Shown here: one piece after another, positions 7,543-15,681 of the stretch
How positions within the stretch are numbered: the first letter of the stretch is position 1
Layout of the letters: every line of letters starts with the position of its first letter
Assembly (NCBI GenBank): GCA_021199495.1
Contig: JAJQHY010000043.1
Location: 1 to 64,000 of the forward strand
DNA length: 64,000 nucleotides
From: Lachnospiraceae bacterium
GTDB lineage: Bacteria; Bacillota; Clostridia; Lachnospirales; Lachnospiraceae
Direction: 5' to 3'
The notes under the pieces: generated by a model
What the model was told of the DNA's origin: nothing
Database searches by the model: none
Seen by the model: only the letters and a program-made list of their open reading frames with translations
Translations under genes and position numbers: made by a program

Positions 7543-8856
7543 ATGGCAAGAAATGATGGTATTAATCGTACCACTGTCAGGAATGCCAACCTGACAAAAG
7601 GGGCAATCGGGGACACCCAGCACCACAATGAACGGGAAAAGGATTCCTACGGAAATCAGGACATTGTTCCGGAGCGCACAGCGATGAATGTCCATTTCAA
7701 GGAACCCTCCGGTTCTTATCAGGAGATATTCGATACTATGATCGAAGAGAAGGTGATTTCCACACGAGGTCTGAAAGCGGACGCTGCCACCTACGGAGAG
7801 CTGGTATTTGACGTTAACTCTGCTTATTTCTATAACCACGGCGGTTATGAGTATGCGAAGCAGTTTTATGCAGAAGCCTATAAAGCGGCAGTGGAGATTG
7901 TGGGCGGAGAGCAGTATATCCTGTCCGCTGTCATGCACGCGGATGAGCGCAACAGAGCCATGTCAGCGGCGCTGGGAGAGGATGTATATCATTACCACCT
8001 TCATGTGGTCTATGTGCCGGTTGTGGAAAAACAGATTCTCTGGTCGAAACGGTGTAAGGACAAAGCCTTGGTCGGCACGGTCAGAGAGACGATTATGCAG
8101 GTGAGCAGCAGCAAAAAGTGGTTGTCCAAACCGGCAGTGGACGAAGAAGGCAGGCCGATATTAAAGAAAAACGGAAAGCCGGTGTTAAAGAAGTCGTACT
8201 CGGTTTTGCAGGATGATTATTTTAATCATATGCGGGCAGCTGGATATATGGATGTTGAGCGCGGGGAGCGCGGCAGCAGTGAAGAACATCTGACGGTGAC
8301 ACAGTTCAAGGTCATGAAGGAGACCGAACGGCTGGAAAGCCTGACACAGCAGATTGAGCAGTCGGATACTTTACTGTCACAGCTTCAGGAGCAGATTACA
8401 GAGGGAAATGATGTGGTCCGGCAGCTGGAGGCTGATACCGAGAGGGCGGAAATGGCCGCCGCGCTTGCGGAGAAGAAGCTGAACAAAGCGGAAAAGACAC
8501 TCAGTACGCAGGCAATGACTTTTTCGGAAATTGAGCAGATGGGAAAGAAAACTGTGACCGGGAATCTTGTACTGACACAAAAGGAAGCCGCTGATCTTAA
8601 AGCCCTGGCGAAAAAGGGTGTGACTGCGGATGCAAGGACTGCTGAGTTGGAAAGGAAGGCGGCGAAGGCTAAAAAGAGTGCGGACATGTGGAAGGAGCGG
8701 TATGAGAAGATGTTTGCTCAGGTTCATGATTACCTGGAAGCGGTAAAGAAGGCTCCTGGGAGAGTGGCCGATTTTCTGACGCAGGTTATCGGGGAGACGA
8801 CTGCGCAAAAGGAGCAGCAGACTGCAAAAAAGAAACAGAAAGATTTGGAACGATAA
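7543..8856 (+). CDS. MobV-family plasmid mobilisation relaxase (Mob/Pre)
   Basis: A 437-aa protein starting at ATG 7543; an upstream in-frame ATG at 7495 lies inside the oriT hairpin and is not favoured. MobV motifs are clear: 'HHNERE' with the likely nucleophile His28 (equivalent to MobM His22), 'HADE' at 132-135 and the metal-binding HYHLH at His150/152/154. Residues about 240-410 are highly charged and helical, a coiled coil as in other Mob proteins. It should nick oriT at 7474/7475 and pilot single-stranded element DNA into another cell using a helper conjugation system, since none is encoded here. It forms one unit with the helicase upstream and xis downstream. Confidence 0.9.
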   Translation: MARNDGINRTTVRNANLTKGAIGDTQHHNEREKDSYGNQDIVPERTAMNVHFKEPSGSYQEIFDTMIEEKVISTRGLKADAATYGELVFDVNSAYFYNHGGYEYAKQFYAEAYKAAVEIVGGEQYILSAVMHADERNRAMSAALGEDVYHYHLHVVYVPVVEKQILWSKRCKDKALVGTVRETIMQVSSSKKWLSKPAVDEEGRPILKKNGKPVLKKSYSVLQDDYFNHMRAAGYMDVERGERGSSEEHLTVTQFKVMKETERLESLTQQIEQSDTLLSQLQEQITEGNDVVRQLEADTERAEMAAALAEKKLNKAEKTLSTQAMTFSEIEQMGKKTVTGNLVLTQKEAADLKALAKKGVTADARTAELERKAAKAKKSADMWKERYEKMFAQVHDYLEAVKKAPGRVADFLTQVIGETTAQKEQQTAKKKQKDLER

Positions 8857-8890
8857 TGATGAGGAAAAACAGGAAAGGAAGGGTGATTGA

Positions 8891-9118
8891 ATGAGCAGAA
8901 ATGAGATGACAGAGAGTAAGTCCTACGAGGTACCGATCTGGCACAAGTACGCTCTCACGGTGGAAGAGGCAGCCCGCTATTATCACATCGGAGAAGGAAA
9001 ACTCCGCGCGATCATCGACAGCAATCCGAACGGGGATTTCTATATGATGAATGGCAACAGGGCGCTGATTAAACGGGAGAAGTTTGAGCGGTTTCTGGAT
9101 ATGGCAACAGTCGTATAA
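8891..9118 (+). CDS. xis: excisionase, Tn916 Xis-like
   Basis: This 75-aa protein has the winged-helix excisionase pattern typical of Tn916 Xis ('VPIWHKYALTVEEAARYYHIGEGKLRAII', in parts: 'ALTVEEAARYYHIGEGKLR', 'FYMMNGNRALIKREKFERFL'). Xis bends the element ends and biases the integrase toward excision. It starts at ATG 8891 behind GGAAGGG, 34 bp after the relaxase gene, and lies upstream of int as in Tn916. A strong hairpin with a T-run separates it from int, so the two genes may not be expressed equally. Confidence 0.88.
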   Translation: MSRNEMTESKSYEVPIWHKYALTVEEAARYYHIGEGKLRAIIDSNPNGDFYMMNGNRALIKREKFERFLDMATVV

Positions 9119-9171
9119 CAGTAAGGTTTCTGCTGTCAGCGACGGCAAATGTTTTTTAGCAAACTATACAG

Positions 9172-9217
9172 AGAGCCGGATTTGTGTTAAAATGTCAATG
9201 CAAATCCGGCTCTTTTT
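9172..9217 (+). terminator. strong terminator-like hairpin between xis and int
   Basis: AGAGCCGGATTTG (9172-9184) pairs perfectly with CAAATCCGGCTCT (9201-9213), followed by TTTT. It ends 18 bp before the int start and just before the int ribosome binding site, so it could attenuate int transcription from upstream. Confidence 0.8.
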
Positions 9218-9234
9218 GGAAAGGAGAGCCGAAT

Positions 9235-10434
9235 ATGAGTGAAAAAAGAAGGGATAAACGAAATCGTATATTAAGAGAGGGCGAGTATCAGCGCTCGGAT
9301 GGGAGGTATCGCTACCGTTATATTGACGAGGACGGAACTGAACGGAATATTTACAGCTGGCGGCTGGACCGTAATGACCCGATGCCGAATGGCAAAAAGT
9401 ATGAGCTGTCTTTGCGGGAAAGAGAAAAACAGATCCAGGCGGATTTATTTGACCACATCGTGACGAACGGTGGGAATTATACGGTCCTGGAACTGGTAGA
9501 AAAATATATTTCTCTTAAAACCGGCGTGCGTGTCAGCACAAAGACAGGGTATCAGACGGTCGTCAATCTCCTGCAGAAGGACAGCTTTGGGAACAGCCGC
9601 ATTGACAAGGTCCGCATGTCTGACGCCAAGTTATGGCTGATCAAATTACAGCAGACGGATGGAAAGGGCTACAGCTCTATTCACACCATTCGAGGGGTAT
9701 TAAGACCCGCTTTTCAGATGGCGGTGGACGATGACCTGCTCAGAAAGAATCCGTTTGATTTTGAACTGGCTTCGGTTGTTGTGAATGACTCTGTAACCAG
9801 AGAAGCCATTTCCCGTAAGCAGGAGAGGGAGCTTTTGAAATTTATCCGGGAAGACAGGCATTATTGCAGATATTATGACGGCATTTATATCCTCTTCCAC
9901 ACAGGACTTCGGATTTCGGAATTCTGCGGGCTGACGATGCAGGATATTGAGTTTGAGCAGCACCGTATCAGGGCGGATCATCAGCTCCAGCGCACGTCTG
10001 ATATGCAGTATATCATTCAGGAGCCGAAGACGGAAAGCAGTGTCCGGTATGTGCCGATGACGTCCCAGGTGGAGGAGTGCTTTCGTAATATTATGAAGAA
10101 CCGGGAAGCACCGAAATGTGAGCCGATGGTGGATGGCTGCACCGGCTTTCTGTTTCTGGACAAAAACGGTATGCCGATGGTCGCTCTGCACTGGGAGAAG
10201 TATATGGAACGTATTGTGGAGAAGTATAACCGCACATACCGTGTTCAGATGCCCAAGGTGACGCCTCACGTCTGCCGGCATACCTTTTGCTCCAATCTGG
10301 CGAAGTCCGGTATGAACCCGAAAACGCTTCAGTATATCATGGGGCACAGCGATATCAGCGTGACGCTCAACACCTACACCCATGTGCAGTTTGAAGACGC
10401 GAAGGAGGAAATGGCAAGGGTGGCGAGCGCATAA
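9235..10434 (+). CDS. int: tyrosine site-specific integrase, Tn916 family
   Basis: A 399-aa protein (Tn916 Int is about the same size) starting at ATG 9235 behind AAAGGAGAG; an extension to 9184 would run through the terminator hairpin. The N-terminal 'REGEYQRSDGRYRYRYIDEDG' type arm-binding domain (only parts quoted: 'GEYQRSDGRYRYRY') is followed by a SAM-like core-binding domain and the catalytic domain. The catalytic set is complete: Arg226 (HTGLRISEF), His345 and Arg348 (HVCRH), His371 (MGHSD) and nucleophile Tyr381 (NTYTH). It should catalyse excision and insertion of the whole 4.1-10.5 kb element. It ends 13 bp before a terminator at the right end of the element. Confidence 0.93.
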   Translation: MSEKRRDKRNRILREGEYQRSDGRYRYRYIDEDGTERNIYSWRLDRNDPMPNGKKYELSLREREKQIQADLFDHIVTNGGNYTVLELVEKYISLKTGVRVSTKTGYQTVVNLLQKDSFGNSRIDKVRMSDAKLWLIKLQQTDGKGYSSIHTIRGVLRPAFQMAVDDDLLRKNPFDFELASVVVNDSVTREAISRKQERELLKFIREDRHYCRYYDGIYILFHTGLRISEFCGLTMQDIEFEQHRIRADHQLQRTSDMQYIIQEPKTESSVRYVPMTSQVEECFRNIMKNREAPKCEPMVDGCTGFLFLDKNGMPMVALHWEKYMERIVEKYNRTYRVQMPKVTPHVCRHTFCSNLAKSGMNPKTLQYIMGHSDISVTLNTYTHVQFEDAKEEMARVASA

Positions 10435-10440
10435 AAGCCC

Positions 10441-10473
10441 GTTGGTAAACTTTTTATTTTTACCAACGTTTTT
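10441..10473 (+). terminator. terminator after the integrase gene
   Basis: GTTGGTAAA (10441-10449) pairs with TTTACCAAC (10459-10467), followed by GTTTTTA. The A/T-rich 60 bp after it (GTGAAAAAAAGC to TTTAAAAAG) resembles Tn916-type target or end sequence, so the element probably ends between 10468 and about 10545. Confidence 0.75.
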
Positions 10474-10614
10474 ACCAAAGCTGTGAAAAAAAGCTTGAAA
10501 AGTTTTGAAACGATTTAAAAAGATAAGTGCAAAAAATCGCCTGGTTTTATGCCGAAAATGTGCAGAATCGGCTGTTTATGGGGCAATTTGAGAAGAAATG
10601 AGGGCTTGTAAGAG

Positions 10615-11217
10615 GTGGTAAAAATCCTGTTCATCTGCCACGGCAATATCTGCCGCTCGCCCATGGCGGAATTTATTTTAAAAGACATGCTGCAAAAGAA
10701 CGGGCTTGCCGGCGCGTTTTTCGTAGCCTCGGCGGCCACCAGCGATGAGGAAATCTGGCGGGGCGTCGGAAATCCGGTGTATCCGCCGGCGAAAAAGATT
10801 CTGGCGGCGCATGGTATCTCCTGTGAGGGGAAGCGGGCGGTTCAGCTAAAGCGCAGCGATTATGAGACGTATGATTATCTGATCTGCATGGATGACCGGA
10901 ATATATCAAACGCCCGGCGGATACTGGGCGGCGACCCGGAAGGAAAGCTCCATAAGCTGATGGAGTATGCGGACGGGACACAGGGGAGGTCTATGCCCGG
11001 ACATACCGGAAAGACGCAAAAAGTGGCTGATTGCGGACATACCGCTGAGATGTGGTATGAGACAGATGTGAAGCAGGGCAGATACGCGCGGGATGTCGCG
11101 GATCCCTGGTATACGGGAGATTTTGAGACCGCATATGCGGACATCGTGAGCGGATGTGAGGGTTTTCTGCGCTGGCTTAAGAAGGCTGAGAGCGACGGCT
11201 TGAATTGTGCAGATTAA
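10615..11217 (+). CDS. low-molecular-weight protein-tyrosine phosphatase with an insertion
   Basis: A 200-aa protein starting at GTG 10615; no in-frame ATG is available upstream. The P-loop CHGNICRS (Cys8 nucleophile, Arg14) and the general-acid segment DPWYTGDF (Asp163) define the LMW-PTP fold. Typical members are about 150-160 aa; the extra 35-40 residues lie between 'LHKLMEYADG' and 'DVADPWY' (about residues 122-157), are hydrophilic and contain two near-copies of 'GHT'. Bacterial relatives dephosphorylate tyrosine kinases of capsule synthesis or stress proteins. No kinase or capsule gene adjoins it, so the substrate is unknown. It is the first chromosomal gene right of the mobile element. 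Confidence 0.85.
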   Translation: MVKILFICHGNICRSPMAEFILKDMLQKNGLAGAFFVASAATSDEEIWRGVGNPVYPPAKKILAAHGISCEGKRAVQLKRSDYETYDYLICMDDRNISNARRILGGDPEGKLHKLMEYADGTQGRSMPGHTGKTQKVADCGHTAEMWYETDVKQGRYARDVADPWYTGDFETAYADIVSGCEGFLRWLKKAESDGLNCAD

Positions 11218-11251
11218 CCGCACAATAAGGCGAATGCGTCGAGATGAGTAT

Positions 11252-11279
11252 TTACATTTTCAGAATATTGTAGTAAAAT
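11252..11279 (+). promoter_or_regulatory. candidate promoter for the trigger-factor-like gene
   Basis: TTACAT (11252-11257), 16-bp spacer, TAAAAT (11274-11279), 33 bp upstream of ATG 11312. It is a moderate match to the sigma-A consensus. Confidence 0.4.
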
Positions 11280-11311
11280 GTGAAAAAATCTTAGGGAGAA
11301 TGCGGTAAAAC

Positions 11312-12634
11312 ATGGAGATAAAAGATTTAAAGCAACTTGAAAACGGCAGCGTTGTCTTTGAAGTGGAGGAAGGCAAAGAGGAGTGGGAGGCGGTGCTGAA
11401 CCGTATTTCCGACTCGATGCAGAAGCAGAAGCCGGTTCAGGGATACCGGCCGGGAAAGGCTCCGCTTCCCATCGCTTATAAGGAATACGGACAACCTTTG
11501 ATCGATCAGGCGTCGCAGGAGGTCTTAAACGGCGCGGTTGAGAAGGTGTGCGGGGAGCATGAATATTTCCTGCTGGCTAATCCGGAGATCACGGCTGTGA
11601 CTGCGGATCTGTCGTCCTTACAGGCGACGGTGAGCATTGTGCCTTATCCGACAGCACCGGACTTTGTATATACAGGCATTGAGGTCGAAAAGCCGATTAA
11701 GACAGTCACGGACGCGGAAGTCGACGATGCGGTCAATCGTTATATGAAGGGGCACCCGTATGTCCATGAGGTGGAGCGGGAAGCCCGTATGGGGGACACT
11801 GTTGAAGTAAGCTTTACCGGGACATGCAACGGGGAAGGCTTCGAATTTGACCATTCCGACAAGAGCCATTTCAGGATGGGAACCGGCGCTCTTTTTGCCG
11901 GTCTGGATGATCATTTGCTGGGGCATATGCCGGGAGATGATGTGGAAGTGAGCCTGACCATGCCGGAAAACTTCCATCGCAAGCCTGTCCGGGGCAAAAC
12001 GCTGGATTTGAAGGTTCATTTAAACAGCATCACTGAGCGCGAGGTTTTGGAGTGCACGGATGAGTTCGTGAAAGAGAAGGTGAAAGGCGCTGAGACGGTT
12101 GCGGAATTCCGCGAGCTGCAGCGCACCCGCCTGCAGAAGACCAATGACGCCAAGACTGATAAGGCATTTGACAGAAACCTGCAGAAGGCGCTGGCTTCGC
12201 GTGTTACCTGTCCCATTCCCGATTCGATGGTGCAGGTCGGCGTGGATGGTTTCGTTCGTTCCCTGAGGAGTATGGCCTCGCAGCAGGGCAGAAAGGCGGA
12301 AGAGATTCTGCGGGAGAGAGGCCAGACGATGGAGATGTTCATCAACCAGGTTCGTCCCATCGCGCGTATGCAGGTGCGGGTATCCGTAGCGCTGGATTAC
12401 ATTATGCGTAAGGAAAATATGGTGGCCTCCGAGGAAGCCATCGAGGAGCGGATACAGAAATTTATGAAGAATTCGAGACTTCCGCATGACAAGGCGTTGG
12501 CGCACATGGGCGGAAGAGAGAATGTAGCGGAAAAGGTGACGCAGGAGATGGCCTACAACTTTGTAAGGGATAACTGTAAGGTTGTGGAAACCGAAGTCGA
12601 TGTGATTCCCATTAACTTCGGCAAGCTGGAATAA
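11312..12634 (+). CDS. tig: trigger factor-like chaperone / peptidyl-prolyl isomerase
   Basis: At 440 aa this has full trigger factor length and domain order: ribosome-binding N-domain with GYRPGKAP in place of the usual GFRxGKxP loop (about residues 45-52), a central FKBP-type isomerase domain ('MGDTVEVSFTG', 'GLDDHLLGHMPGDDVEVSL') and a long helical C-terminal cradle. Trigger factor shields nascent chains at the ribosome exit. The gene is not beside clpP/clpX, where the main tig copy usually sits in Clostridia, so this may be a second, divergent copy. A CPBP protease gene follows 10 bp downstream and is probably co-transcribed. Confidence 0.82.
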   Translation: MEIKDLKQLENGSVVFEVEEGKEEWEAVLNRISDSMQKQKPVQGYRPGKAPLPIAYKEYGQPLIDQASQEVLNGAVEKVCGEHEYFLLANPEITAVTADLSSLQATVSIVPYPTAPDFVYTGIEVEKPIKTVTDAEVDDAVNRYMKGHPYVHEVEREARMGDTVEVSFTGTCNGEGFEFDHSDKSHFRMGTGALFAGLDDHLLGHMPGDDVEVSLTMPENFHRKPVRGKTLDLKVHLNSITEREVLECTDEFVKEKVKGAETVAEFRELQRTRLQKTNDAKTDKAFDRNLQKALASRVTCPIPDSMVQVGVDGFVRSLRSMASQQGRKAEEILRERGQTMEMFINQVRPIARMQVRVSVALDYIMRKENMVASEEAIEERIQKFMKNSRLPHDKALAHMGGRENVAEKVTQEMAYNFVRDNCKVVETEVDVIPINFGKLE

Positions 12635-12644
12635 AACCGCACTG

Positions 12645-13268
12645 ATGAGAAAAATCTGTTTGTTTCTGCGGGAATATTGCCGCAGGGAGCCGTTGTGCAG
12701 CGGTGTGTTTCTCTATGTACTGCTGAGTTTCGCGCCGGGACTGTTTGGCGGTGGTTCCCTGTGGCTGATATGCGCGATCCGGTATATATTGCCTGGCGTT
12801 CTGGCGTGGGTGATTGCGCTGACATGCTTTGACGCGCCGCGCCCTTCGGATGGCTTTTATGGCTGCGTAAAAAGCGTTCTCTGGTCTTCGCCGGCTGCTC
12901 TGTTTTGCATCATCAACATCCTGGTCGGGACATTTTCGCCGGGTGAGAATGTGATATTGCCGGTGTTTGCCGCCGTATCCGAGGAATTATTGTGCCGGCT
13001 GATGCTGTACTGTGCGCTGCGTCTGTATTTTCAGGGTCAGGAACGCGGAGAGCTGTCAGCAGTGCTTGTCTCTTCTGTTTTATTCGGAGCGGCGCACCTG
13101 TCCAACCTTGGGACTTCAGTAACCGCTGTCGTTTTATTTCAATGCTGTTACACTGTAGTGATCGGTATGATTTTTGCCAATGGGTACCGGCGTTCGGGCT
13201 CTGTCTGCGGCAGTATCCTGTGGCATGTTCTGCTGAATCTGACAGGGACGCTGTTTGTCTGGTCATAA
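12645..13268 (+). CDS. CPBP family intramembrane metalloprotease (Abi/CAAX type)
   Basis: A 207-aa polytopic membrane protein with about six hydrophobic segments. The three CPBP motifs are present: 'SEELLCR' (EE...R, motif 1), 'FGAAHLSN' (H...N, motif 2) and 'LWHVLLN' (H...N, motif 3). These coordinate zinc inside the membrane. Family members process prenylated or peptide substrates, or protect against bacteriocins; the substrate here is unknown. No clear ribosome binding site precedes ATG 12645, so translation may be coupled to the trigger-factor-like gene ending at 12634. Its last codons form part of the terminator stem. Confidence 0.85.
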   Translation: MRKICLFLREYCRREPLCSGVFLYVLLSFAPGLFGGGSLWLICAIRYILPGVLAWVIALTCFDAPRPSDGFYGCVKSVLWSSPAALFCIINILVGTFSPGENVILPVFAAVSEELLCRLMLYCALRLYFQGQERGELSAVLVSSVLFGAAHLSNLGTSVTAVVLFQCCYTVVIGMIFANGYRRSGSVCGSILWHVLLNLTGTLFVWS

Positions 13269-13290
13269 ACAGACAAACAACGTCCCTTTT
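13244..13290 (+). terminator. terminator overlapping the end of the CPBP gene
   Basis: AGGGACG-ct-GTTTGTCTG (13244-13261) pairs with CAGACAAAC-aa-CGTCCCT (13270-13287), followed by TTTT. The stop codon lies in the loop. It separates the CPBP gene from the converging DeoR gene. Confidence 0.85.
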
Positions 13291-13299
13291 CTGATGAGA

Positions 13300-14070
13300 T
13301 TAATCTTCCATCGGATATATGCATTCCACCCCGCAGCCTTCCAGAAATGACAGCCATTTTTCCTCCGGCCTCTGGTCCATGATAACGGTGTCCATATCCT
13401 TGATCTCACAGAGCCTGGAAAAGGCGACCTTGTCGAATTTGGAGCTGTCCGCAGCGAGGATGGAGCGGGCGGCGGAGTGCATCATGACCTGCTTAACCTG
13501 GGTGAACATCTCGTTGCCGTCGGTGACACCCCGTTCAATATCGAGTCCCTTGCAGGAAAAAAAGGCCTTGTCGGCATTAAAGCTGGAGAGGCTTTCGAGC
13601 GCCCGCGGTCCCACCAAAGCAAGATATCCTTCCTTTAAGCTGCCGCCGGAACAGATGATATTCCAGTCCGGCATGTCGGAAAGCTCAATGATGATTTCTA
13701 TGGAATTGGTCAGAACCGTCAGGTTCTTTTTGTTTTTAATGGCCTTGGCGATGAAGACGGAGGTGGAGCTGGCGTCTAAAATAATGTGGTCTCCGTCATG
13801 AATCAGTCCGGCGGCCAGCTCCGCCAGACGCTGCTTGCCGGCGACGTTTACTTTTTTGCGCACATTGAAGGGCATGTCGATGCTGGTACTCTCATTTAAG
13901 ACGGCGCCGCCGTAGCTTTTGGTGACCAGGCCGTCCTTTTCCATCTTTTCCAGGTCCCGGCGGATGGTCTCCTCGGAGACGCCAAACTGCGCGCTCAGCT
14001 CGCTGACGACAACCCGTTTTTCTTCCTGTAATTTTTCCAGAATGATATTTCTTCTCTCTAAAGCCAGCAT
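13300..14070 (-). CDS. DeoR/GlpR family transcriptional regulator
   Basis: The 256-aa protein has an N-terminal DeoR helix-turn-helix (residues about 1-57; 'SELSAQFGVSEETIRRDLEKM') and a C-terminal sugar-phosphate isomerase-like sensor domain ('DASSTSVFIAKAI', 'LTNSIEI', 'GGSL'). DeoR regulators usually respond to phosphorylated sugars or related metabolites. It is divergent from the M29 aminopeptidase, hydrolase and SDR genes, which are its likely targets. Its own promoter lies at 14104-14133. The ribosome binding site is GAGGAGGAAC just before the ATG. Confidence 0.9.
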   Translation of the reverse strand: MLALERRNIILEKLQEEKRVVVSELSAQFGVSEETIRRDLEKMEKDGLVTKSYGGAVLNESTSIDMPFNVRKKVNVAGKQRLAELAAGLIHDGDHIILDASSTSVFIAKAIKNKKNLTVLTNSIEIIIELSDMPDWNIICSGGSLKEGYLALVGPRALESLSSFNADKAFFSCKGLDIERGVTDGNEMFTQVKQVMMHSAARSILAADSSKFDKVAFSRLCEIKDMDTVIMDQRPEEKWLSFLEGCGVECIYPMED

Positions 14071-14103
14071 GATCGTTCCTCCTCATAGATTTTTAATGAT
14101 AAC

Positions 14104-14133
14104 ATTCTAACATGAACATGTCAGATTCCACAA
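14104..14133 (-). promoter_or_regulatory. promoter of the DeoR regulator gene
   Basis: On the minus strand: TTGTGG (14128-14133), 18-bp spacer, TAGAAT (14104-14109). A CATGAACATG palindrome lies in the spacer and could be an operator. Confidence 0.5.
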
Positions 14134-14207
14134 CCTTTTTTCCTGTAATCTCACAAAAAACCACATAGAAGGGTGCCTCCAGGGGGACATCGGATAGTTG
14201 AAACAAA

Positions 14208-14236
14208 TTGACAAATAGCAGAAAATTTCCTATATT
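14208..14236 (+). promoter_or_regulatory. near-consensus promoter upstream of the M29 aminopeptidase operon
   Basis: TTGACA (14208-14213), 17-bp spacer, TATATT (14231-14236). The predicted start is near 14243, about 207 bp before the aminopeptidase ATG. Confidence 0.8.
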
Positions 14237-14283
14237 ATTTATGACAGCTCATTTTCCGGTGCACAGGAAAGCGGCTGCAGGAG

Positions 14284-14311
14284 ACGTCTTACGTGGTAAG
14301 ACGTTTTTTTT
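14284..14311 (+). terminator. leader terminator / attenuator before the aminopeptidase gene
   Basis: ACGTCTTAC (14284-14292), loop GTG, GTAAGACGT (14296-14304), then a run of eight T. It is only about 65-70 nt downstream of the promoter at 14208-14236 and well upstream of the first gene. It would therefore end a short leader RNA unless antitermination occurs. The remaining 14312-14449 holds no further signal except AAGGGAG (14434-14440). Confidence 0.8.
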
Positions 14312-14449
14312 CTATAGGGTTCCTGCGCAGCGCGGAGAAACGAAATCATGCCCGGATATTCGGCTCAGAATGGGGAGCGGTCCGGTGCCGCCAAAATGCA
14401 GGAATTCCGGAATGTGAGCGCGAGGGAAAAAGAAAGGGAGAATGTGAGG

Positions 14450-15655
14450 ATGAATGCTGGTTTAGAGGAACAAATCCGCAGGTACGCCCGGGTGCTGGTG
14501 CGGATCGGTGCGGGCTTAAAGCCTGGGCAGCCGCTGTGTGTAGAGGCGCCGGTTTCGGCACAGGAGTTTGTTCTTGTCCTGGCGGAGGAGGCCTGGAAGG
14601 AGGGCGCAGCAAATGTCGTTGTCTTCTGGCGCAGTCCCTTGCTGGAGAGAAGAGAAATGCAGTACAGAACGCCGCAGAATGCTCTGACGCTGCAGCCCGC
14701 GGCGGAAGAGCTGGCAAAGCAGGGGGCCGCTTTTATCCGTTTGGATGCGCCTCAGTTTTATGAGGATGAAGTGCCTGCCGAGCGGATCCGGTTAAGGGCG
14801 CAGATCAATTCGTCGGTACGCGCCGCGTTCCGCAAATATGGGGGCGGAGCGGGACAGACGCTGGCCTGTGTCGCGGGCAAAAGCTGGGCAGACCGGGTAT
14901 TTGCGGATATCCCGGAAGCGGAGCGCGTGGAGAAGCTCTGGGAAGCAATTTTGCACTGTACTTACTGTGATCAGCCGGAGCCGGAGCAAATCTGGCAGCA
15001 GTATCTTGAGACGACGGCGTATCGCAAGACCTATCTGGATTCGCGGCACTATCAGGCGTTTCATTACAGCGGGCCGGATACGGATCTGACCCTGAAGGCG
15101 GCCGACGGGGACTTCTGGAAGGGAAGCTGTGTCCGGAAAGAGAACCGGATCAGCGTGCCCAATATTCCCACGCAGGAAATCTTTATTTCACCGCACAAAT
15201 ACAGCGCAGAAGGACAGGTTGCGGTGACGAAGCCCTTAAATTACGCAGGAGAAATTGTGGAGGGAATTCACCTGACTTTTTCGCAGGGCCGCGTGGTGCA
15301 GTGGAGCGCGGACCGCAATCAGAAGATTCTGGACAGTATTATTGGTACAGACGAGGGTTCCTGTTACCTGGGTGAGGCGGCATTGGTGGATGAATATACG
15401 CCGATCGCGGAAACAGGGAGGCTTTTTTACGAGACGCTTTATGACGAGAATGCTTCCTGTCACATTGCGCTTGGCAGCACGATCGGTCCGCCGTTTGATA
15501 AGCAGGAAAAGGAACAGAGAGGGTATAATACCTCTTCTGTCCATGTGGACATGATGGTTGGAAGTAAAGAACTTACGATCCGGGGACAGCTGCCTGACGG
15601 CAGCTGGGAGGATCTGCTGGTAAATGGCAGGCTTATTCCCCTGGGTGTAGAATAA
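14450..15655 (+). CDS. M29 family metallo-aminopeptidase
   Basis: A 401-aa protein starting at ATG 14450 behind AAGGGAG; 34 extra upstream codons are not favoured. It matches thermophilic aminopeptidase (AmpS/AmpT) signatures with the metal-site blocks in order: 'NIPTQEIF', 'LGEAALVD', 'LYDENASCHIALG' and 'SSVHVDMMVGS'. These enzymes remove N-terminal residues from peptides in the cytoplasm using a two-metal centre. It heads a three-gene unit with an alpha/beta hydrolase and an SDR under a divergent DeoR regulator, an unusual setting that suggests a specific amide or peptide-like substrate. There is no signal peptide. Confidence 0.88.
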   Translation: MNAGLEEQIRRYARVLVRIGAGLKPGQPLCVEAPVSAQEFVLVLAEEAWKEGAANVVVFWRSPLLERREMQYRTPQNALTLQPAAEELAKQGAAFIRLDAPQFYEDEVPAERIRLRAQINSSVRAAFRKYGGGAGQTLACVAGKSWADRVFADIPEAERVEKLWEAILHCTYCDQPEPEQIWQQYLETTAYRKTYLDSRHYQAFHYSGPDTDLTLKAADGDFWKGSCVRKENRISVPNIPTQEIFISPHKYSAEGQVAVTKPLNYAGEIVEGIHLTFSQGRVVQWSADRNQKILDSIIGTDEGSCYLGEAALVDEYTPIAETGRLFYETLYDENASCHIALGSTIGPPFDKQEKEQRGYNTSSVHVDMMVGSKELTIRGQLPDGSWEDLLVNGRLIPLGVE

Positions 15656-15681
15656 AAAACAATATGGGAGGGTTTTATTTT

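Noticed and set aside
4019-10545. Direct repeats marking attL and attR of the mobile element
   Set aside because: Eye comparison of both flanks gave only a 6-bp match (GCAGAA). That is expected by chance, so no att site is claimed.
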